The notes below the pieces were generated by a model, which was not told where the DNA came from, ran no database searches, and was given only the letters and a program-made list of their open reading frames with translations. Below, piece after piece: positions 5,189-5,300 of a DNA stretch of 5,300 bases. Within the stretch, counting starts at the first letter, position 1. Every line of letters starts with the position of its first letter. Made by a program: the position numbers and the translations under genes. Origin of the DNA: an uncultured Coleofasciculus sp. (lineage in GTDB: Bacteria; Cyanobacteriota; Cyanobacteriia; Cyanobacteriales; Coleofasciculaceae); the NCBI GenBank assembly GCA_902805485.1, contig CADCTM010000046.1, forward strand, positions 1-5,300, in the 5' to 3' direction.

Positions 5189-5300
5189 GCGAAACACCAG
5201 GCATCTACCGCAACGAGGAAGGCAACCCATTAGATAAACAGAAGTCCCCAGCAGAAGCCACGGCTCAATCCTTTGTTGAAGGTATCCAAGCATTCCATTA
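5185..5300 (+). CDS. 5' end of an unidentified gene with GTG start, runs off the window
   Basis: GTG 5185 overlaps the previous gene's TGA in a GTGA junction, and GAGGCGGA lies just upstream as a ribosome site. The frame stays open to the window end (38 codons), beginning MSETPGIYRNEEGNP and continuing with a polar stretch and then AEATAQSFVEGIQAF, a probable helix. No ATG is present in the frame downstream of it. Too little is visible to name the product. Confidence 0.6.
   Translation, partial: MSETPGIYRNEEGNPLDKQKSPAEATAQSFVEGIQAFH

Overview
The window looks like accessory DNA from a cyanobacterium. The main clue is the octamer GCGATCGC (HIP1, a hallmark of many cyanobacterial genomes). 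It occurs four times (790, 1161, 2794, 2951), where chance in 5.3 kb would give about 0.1. Many small, tightly packed orphan genes and divergent regulators around one control region suggest a plasmid, integrative element or prophage-like island rather than core chromosome. No integrase, replication gene, structural virus gene, rRNA, tRNA or CRISPR array is visible, so the kind of element stays open.

Layout. From about 4577 leftwards the minus strand carries one long run of same-direction genes, read from high to low coordinates: a 131-aa helix-turn-helix protein (4577-4182); a 281-aa protein with a second HTH-like stretch (4129-3284); a 52-aa basic protein (3248-3090); a possible 30-codon mini-gene (3087-2995); a 74-aa helical protein (2984-2760); a second 52-aa protein (2755-2597); a 63- to 70-aa acidic helical protein (2581 or 2560-2369); a 230-aa protein with a basic tail (2376-1684); and a large ATPase (1625 to beyond base 1). 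The gaps between genes are 2-58 bases, or overlaps, so this is probably one operon. Three hairpins sit in its gaps: 1653-1674, 2568-2586 and 3023-3058.

The plus strand from 4698 rightwards carries a second, divergent group: a ribbon-helix-helix DNA-binding protein (4698-4943), a 64-aa orphan (4994-5188) and a gene that starts at GTG 5185, overlaps its neighbour by four bases and leaves the window.

The only gene with a recognisable molecular function beyond DNA binding is the ATPase. It has an N-terminal membrane segment, about 200 residues of coiled coil, then a P-loop domain with Walker A GEPGSGKT, a Walker B ending in DE, and a sensor-like strand. My working idea, which is inference, is an operon for a membrane-anchored, ATP-driven machine, perhaps for moving DNA or protein, whose small accessory proteins have no family I recognise. 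The two divergent regulators at 4578-4697 would switch it on and off. That control region holds five TAGC/GCTA boxes, two of them forming a 13-bp palindrome next to the RHH gene start.

Several genes are shorter here than their longest open frames. Strong Shine-Dalgarno sites mark internal starts at 4129, 3248 and 2755, which removes long overlaps between neighbours.
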